This document shows, piece after piece, positions 60,354-64,000 of a stretch of DNA of 64,000 nucleotides. The DNA is taken from contig JAWLDA010000011.1 in NCBI GenBank assembly GCA_041686855.1, forward strand, positions 62,001-126,000. The letters run 5' to 3'. A program made the translations under genes and the position numbers. This stretch comes from JAWLDA01 sp041686855. Lineage in GTDB: Bacteria > Bacillota > Limnochordia > DTU080 > RSA5. Position 1 is the first letter of the stretch. Each line of letters starts with the position of its first letter. The notes beneath the pieces were generated by a model that worked only from the letters and a program-made list of their open reading frames with translations, did not search any database and was not told the DNA's origin.

Positions 60354-61385
60354 ATGTGCAACCTTGCAGGATACATCGGCACAGAGCGGGCCGCGCCCAT
60401 CTTGATCGATATGATACGGCGCCAGGAAGGGTTAAATGGAGGTTACTACACCGGCATCGCCACCCTCACCGAGGATGGCCGACTCCACTACGCGAAGGTT
60501 GTCGGCGACGTCGCGCTCCTCCTCGAAGAGACCGATGCGATCAATCTGCCCGGCAACGTCGGCATCATGCACAGCCGCACGCCCAGCGGAGGCGACCGTG
60601 AGTGGGCTCACCCTTTCGTCGCATCGGACCACTCCCTTGCCTACATTGCAAACGGCAACACCGGTCTGTTTGACATCGTAGGCAACCAGAATGAGCTGGC
60701 AGCTCGTCTCGCTGACGCGGGGTACCCCTTTTTGACGCGCGCCCACGACGCCGTGGGCGACTACCCGCTCCTGTCGGATGGCAGCTGTGTCCACTTTAGC
60801 GAAGTGATGTGCCGCTTGATCGAGGCGCTAATCGCCGAGGGTGAAACGCCTGCCCTTGCCATGCGTAACGCATACCTTCAGTTTCCTGCGGAGATCGTCG
60901 GACTGATGATCCACACGTCGCTCTCCGCCAGCATCATCGCGTCGCGAGTGAATCAGCCGCTCGTCATCGGTCGGCAAAGCGGTGGTTGGCTCCTCGCGAG
61001 CACCGCGCTCGCCTTCCCTGACGACGCCGTCGATTGGATGATCCCGATGGCACCGTCCTGCACGGCCCATCTGTCGCCCGAAGGGCTCGAGCTTCACCCT
61101 TTCGAGCTCCCGATCCCGGTCGCAGATCCGATTCCCTGGAGCCAGGCTCGCGAACGCGTATTGGAACTCCTCTCCAGCGCGGATGATGCCGGTCTGCCGC
61201 TGCGTGCCCTCAAGGACGGTACGCGCGCCCTATGGCCGGATGGACGCTTGGCCCAAGCGCATATGATGCTCTACGAAGTGCTCCGAACGTTACGCCAAGT
61301 GGGCGACGTAGAATTCACAGAGGTGCGGCTCCCAGGAGCGGCAAAAGGGATCACCGCTCCTGAGACTCGCGTTAAACGCCGCTAG
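60354..61385 (+). CDS. Stand-alone class II glutamine amidotransferase-like Ntn hydrolase
   Basis: 343 residues. The start Met-Cys2 exposes the Ntn Cys nucleophile (CNLAGYIGTE). GlmS-like motifs follow: GIMHSRTPSGG and a YIANGNTGLFD loop near residue 105. Residues about 100-245 complete the glutaminase fold; the C-terminal 100 residues are helical and unlike the SIS or synthetase domains of known enzymes. It could supply ammonia to an unknown partner, perhaps for aminating a keto-sugar made by the dehydrogenase next door. ATG 60354 has GAAGGAGC upstream. Confidence 0.75.
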   Translation: MCNLAGYIGTERAAPILIDMIRRQEGLNGGYYTGIATLTEDGRLHYAKVVGDVALLLEETDAINLPGNVGIMHSRTPSGGDREWAHPFVASDHSLAYIANGNTGLFDIVGNQNELAARLADAGYPFLTRAHDAVGDYPLLSDGSCVHFSEVMCRLIEALIAEGETPALAMRNAYLQFPAEIVGLMIHTSLSASIIASRVNQPLVIGRQSGGWLLASTALAFPDDAVDWMIPMAPSCTAHLSPEGLELHPFELPIPVADPIPWSQARERVLELLSSADDAGLPLRALKDGTRALWPDGRLAQAHMMLYEVLRTLRQVGDVEFTEVRLPGAAKGITAPETRVKRR

Positions 61386-62395
61386 AGTGTAATAACCTGC
61401 CGTGTACGAGCCGACTGGTAGGCCGCGTCCATCACGCGCAGTGCGCGGTAAATGTCCTCTGCCGTGCACACCGGCGAGGTCTCGCTTTGGACCGCCCGAA
61501 GCCACGCTTCGAGCGCCTCGCGACCGTCGGCCCCGTACCCCGGCAGCTTGTGCGACTCGACCTTTCGCTCCTCGGTGTTCAGTCCGCCGAGGCGGCGCCG
61601 CACAATGCGATACGTGCCCTCTCCGGGGTGCCAATGAACCCATCCCTTGGTGCCTTGAATACCCCAGAAGGTGTCGTTGCCGGACGGCAGGACGTACCCC
61701 GTCTGAAGCGCAAAGTACGCACCGCCGGCCAACTGGGCGTTGAGCATGAGCGCATCTTCCACCTCAACCTGCGCCTCGCCGATACACCCGGCAAGAGCGC
61801 TCACGTCGCGGAATTCGTCCCCGGTCAAGTACCGACACAAATCGATCCAATGGCACCCGAGCCAGTTAAGAATCCCGCCGCCGCTCACTCGAGGATCAAA
61901 GAGAAAGTGCTGCGGTCCTCGAGCGACCACGTCGGAGGTGAGGAGTCTGGCTTGTAGCGTCAAGAGACGCCCGAGTTCGCCCCCTTCGATGAGGGCACGG
62001 ATCTCTCGCGCAACGGGGTTGAGCCGCCACGTGTACCCCATCGCGCAGTGGACCCCTTGCCGACTCGCCTCGCTCACAATAGGCTCCCACTCAGTTGCCG
62101 ACGAGCCCCCCGGTTTATCGCAAAAGACGCTCTTGCCGGCGCGCACTAGCTCCAGCACGGATCCAGGCGCTTCGTTATTCGGCAAAAAGACAAACGCTAC
62201 ATCCCATCCCGGCAGCGCCAACACGTCAGAGACGCGCTCGTAAAACGGCAAACCCTCCAGCAGTCCGGTTGTCTGGCCGGACGATGCGCCGCCCGGTTCG
62301 CACAGAGCGATCACCTCAATGTCCGGCATATCGGCCACCGTCTGCTGGTACGAGCGCGAGTGTGGATGTCGTGTGCCTACCCAAACAGCTCGCAA
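61382..62395 (-). CDS. Gfo/Idh/MocA-family oxidoreductase
   Basis: 337 residues from TTG 62395, the start with the best SD (GGGAGGCGA); TTG 62413 is an alternative. Rossmann fold at the start (VWVGTRHPHSRSYQQTVADM), then FCDKPGGSSATEWEPI, the family's 'EKP' counterpart, and a catalytic-type WLGCHWIDLCRYLTG. Sugar dehydrogenase or dehydratase role; partner of the next Gfo/Idh/MocA gene. Converges with and overlaps the amidotransferase gene by 4 bp. Confidence 0.85.
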   Translation of the reverse strand: MRAVWVGTRHPHSRSYQQTVADMPDIEVIALCEPGGASSGQTTGLLEGLPFYERVSDVLALPGWDVAFVFLPNNEAPGSVLELVRAGKSVFCDKPGGSSATEWEPIVSEASRQGVHCAMGYTWRLNPVAREIRALIEGGELGRLLTLQARLLTSDVVARGPQHFLFDPRVSGGGILNWLGCHWIDLCRYLTGDEFRDVSALAGCIGEAQVEVEDALMLNAQLAGGAYFALQTGYVLPSGNDTFWGIQGTKGWVHWHPGEGTYRIVRRRLGGLNTEERKVESHKLPGYGADGREALEAWLRAVQSETSPVCTAEDIYRALRVMDAAYQSARTRQVITL

Positions 62396-62425
62396 ATCAA
62401 TCGCCTCCCTCAAGCGATACTCAAG

Positions 62426-63532
62426 TCAGGCAGTCACCGACGACGAACCGGAGTCCGAGCGACCAACAGGGACACGTCGGCCATCCTGAAAGTGGGACTC
62501 GATCATCCCCAACAATACAGCAACCGCTTTGCGAGCCTCTTCCGGTGGCGAGATTGTATCGGCTCCCGTCTCCATAGCGTGAATCAAGTCGCCAACGGCT
62601 CCCGCGATTCCGGAGTACTGATACTCGTGACGCATGCCGCCCAAGCTGCTCAGTTGCAACGGGCGCGTCATCTGTCGACCCGACTCCTCCACAGTGACGA
62701 ACTCCCCACTCCAGTTCACCGTGATGCTCCCCTTGGATCCGTAGACAATGGCTCCGGCGTCGGCCATGCTCCCTTTCATCCCGATGTATGTACCACGCAC
62801 GCCGTTGTCGTACCCGATCATGGCATTGGCGCCGGGCTCGGAGGCAGGGTCGTGACCGCCGTCGCCTCGGTAGCCAGTGCGGAAGTGTTCGAATCCGGGC
62901 TCGAGCTCGGCGCTCACCCAAATCGGCGTACCCCCGGCTAGGAAGTTGATGATGTCCACGATGTGTGTCCCGTTCCGAAACATCATCGCTCGCGGACCGC
63001 CGAGCATGCCAACCACGTGCTTCACCTCGCCGATGACGCCTCCGTCGATTGCCGCCTTGGCATCCTGCCAACTCCCTACCCAGCGCCGGGTGTGGTCGAC
63101 ATTCATCTTGATGCCGCTCCGTTTGACCGCGGCAATCATCTCATCACAATCCTCCAGGCTAGTGGCGAGGGGCTTCTCGCACAGAATACCTCGCACACCC
63201 GCCTCGCACCCCTGCAAGACAAAGGGCTTGTGCAGGTGATCGGGAGTCACGACACTGAGAATGTCCAGCTTGTGGTTAGCAAACATCTCGTTCACATCTG
63301 CATACGCCTTAACCGACGGCCAGCGCTTTCCCCAGCGGGTCATAAATGCGTCAATCCTCTCCTCAGAGAGGTCACACACTGCTACAACCTCACATTGAGG
63401 GAACCGATCATACGCGGCGGTGTGGCTGTATGGCGTGTCGGTTCCCAATCCCGGATGCGGCCCCGGACGGCTGGCGCCGGCCGAGATGCCCGAAAGTCCG
63501 ATAATTCCTACTCGATAGGTGGTTGAGTTCAC
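62426..63532 (-). CDS. Gfo/Idh/MocA-family oxidoreductase
   Basis: 368 residues. N-terminal Rossmann GIIGLSGISAGASRPG, then the EKPLATSLEDCDEM signature and a C-terminal Gfo domain with NGTHIVDIINFLAGG. Likely acts on a sugar derivative. Lies 30 bp before the next Gfo gene in the same operon and is divergent from the glycoside-hydrolase-like gene at 63687; 63533-63686 is their shared promoter region. Confidence 0.85.
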   Translation of the reverse strand: MNSTTYRVGIIGLSGISAGASRPGPHPGLGTDTPYSHTAAYDRFPQCEVVAVCDLSEERIDAFMTRWGKRWPSVKAYADVNEMFANHKLDILSVVTPDHLHKPFVLQGCEAGVRGILCEKPLATSLEDCDEMIAAVKRSGIKMNVDHTRRWVGSWQDAKAAIDGGVIGEVKHVVGMLGGPRAMMFRNGTHIVDIINFLAGGTPIWVSAELEPGFEHFRTGYRGDGGHDPASEPGANAMIGYDNGVRGTYIGMKGSMADAGAIVYGSKGSITVNWSGEFVTVEESGRQMTRPLQLSSLGGMRHEYQYSGIAGAVGDLIHAMETGADTISPPEEARKAVAVLLGMIESHFQDGRRVPVGRSDSGSSSVTA

Positions 63533-63686
63533 GAGAGCATCCTCCTCTGTCTGCCTAAAGGAATTGTTTCTTGCTCAAGAAGGAAACCACTTCCTCCAAC
63601 CGGAAAATTATTATAGAGTTTCATCGTTTTCTGCTATTTAGACGAAGTCCAATTAACAGTTCATAGACCCGAAAGGAATAAAATTA

Positions 63687-64000
63687 TGTCACCTCATGTT
63701 GCCATCGGACGGCGACTCGAACTCTTTGTCGACGATCATCTCATCCAGTCCCTGGGCGGCGGGGCCCGCCAGGTGTTGCATCACCCTCAGCCACGGGAGA
63801 TCGTCCTCTCCCACGGTCACGCGTGGGAAGGCAACGTCAGTGGCTACCACACCTTTTTACAAGACGGCGGGCAGGTGCGGGTGTACTATCGAGGCGCCCA
63901 GTTAAACGAGCGCATACCTCCCAAATCTCCTCATCCCGAAGTGACGTGTATGGCCCTGAGTGAGGACGGGATTCATTGGACCAAGCCCACCCTTGGTCGA
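63687..64000 (+). CDS. Start of a glycoside-hydrolase-like (five-bladed propeller) protein (partial)
   Basis: The first 104 residues before the window ends. The pattern LELFVDDHLIQSLGGGARQV, then HAWEGNVSGYHTF, VRVYYRG and MALSEDGIHWTKP is that of the GH32/GH43-like propeller proteins found with Gfo/Idh/MocA genes. ATG 63687 follows GAAAGGAATAA. Continues beyond the window. Confidence 0.7.

Overview
The window is about 64 kb of chromosome from what is most likely a moderately high-G+C, Gram-positive, probably spore-forming bacterium (Bacillota). This is inferred from near-universal strong AGGAGG-type ribosome binding sites, frequent TTG/GTG starts, a DUF1657-type small protein beside a spore-coat/ferritin-like small protein, and a class I cyclic-di-GMP riboswitch. 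No rRNA or other taxonomic marker is present, so the assignment is tentative.

Layout. (1) 1-6.7 kb, host DNA: the tail of a solute-binding protein, a medium-chain dehydrogenase, a large alpha/beta hydrolase, a small thiamine-binding-like protein, an M14-type deacylase and an asparagine-synthetase-like amidotransferase. (2) 6,727-49,168: a complete-looking 42.4 kb siphovirus-type prophage inserted in the 3' half of a tRNA-Arg(ACG) gene. It is bounded by a 50-bp perfect direct repeat (6,727-6,776 and 49,119-49,168), with the integrase next to the intact tRNA. (3) 49.2-64 kb, host DNA: Gfo/Idh/MocA oxidoreductases, creatininase-like and enolase-superfamily enzymes, a membrane dipeptidase, a cation transporter, a secreted thermonuclease, a DMT transporter, a frameshifted MscS channel, a ROK repressor, a second medium-chain dehydrogenase, a stand-alone class II glutamine amidotransferase and the start of a glycoside-hydrolase-like protein. 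This flank looks like a carbohydrate or sugar-derivative catabolic neighbourhood controlled by the ROK repressor.

Prophage organisation. The lysogeny module is on the plus strand at 46.3-49.0 kb: XRE repressor, ImmA-type peptidase, a secreted protein and the integrase. It diverges from the early operon at a switch with four similar operators and a strong minus-strand promoter. The minus strand then carries regulators, a PD-(D/E)XK exonuclease plus RecT, two twin replication-initiator-like proteins (one fused to an HNH nuclease), many small zinc-ribbon or coiled-coil proteins, RusA, a late regulator, a ParB-like protein, a Mom-type DNA-modification protein, a degenerate tRNA, terminase, portal, head, connectors, tail tube, a G/GT tail chaperone with a -1 frameshift site, tape measure, repeat-rich tail fibres and lysis genes. 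Three plus-strand genes of unknown function (16.4, 32.4 and 47.1 kb) look like morons.

The cargo end (6.8-14.9 kb) is lower in G+C and reads as a defence/accessory island. It holds a BcgI-like fused nuclease-methyltransferase with its specificity subunit, a HEAT-repeat protein, a truncated ku gene, an XRE regulator divergent from a Panacea-antitoxin/PemK-like toxin pair, a 22-residue hydrophobic peptide, a 19-bp perfect inverted repeat, and a cyclic-di-GMP-I riboswitch in front of a small unknown gene. The most novel-looking items are the Panacea-PemK pair with its own regulator, the phage-borne c-di-GMP riboswitch, and the coexistence of a Mom-type modification gene with a self-encoded restriction system.
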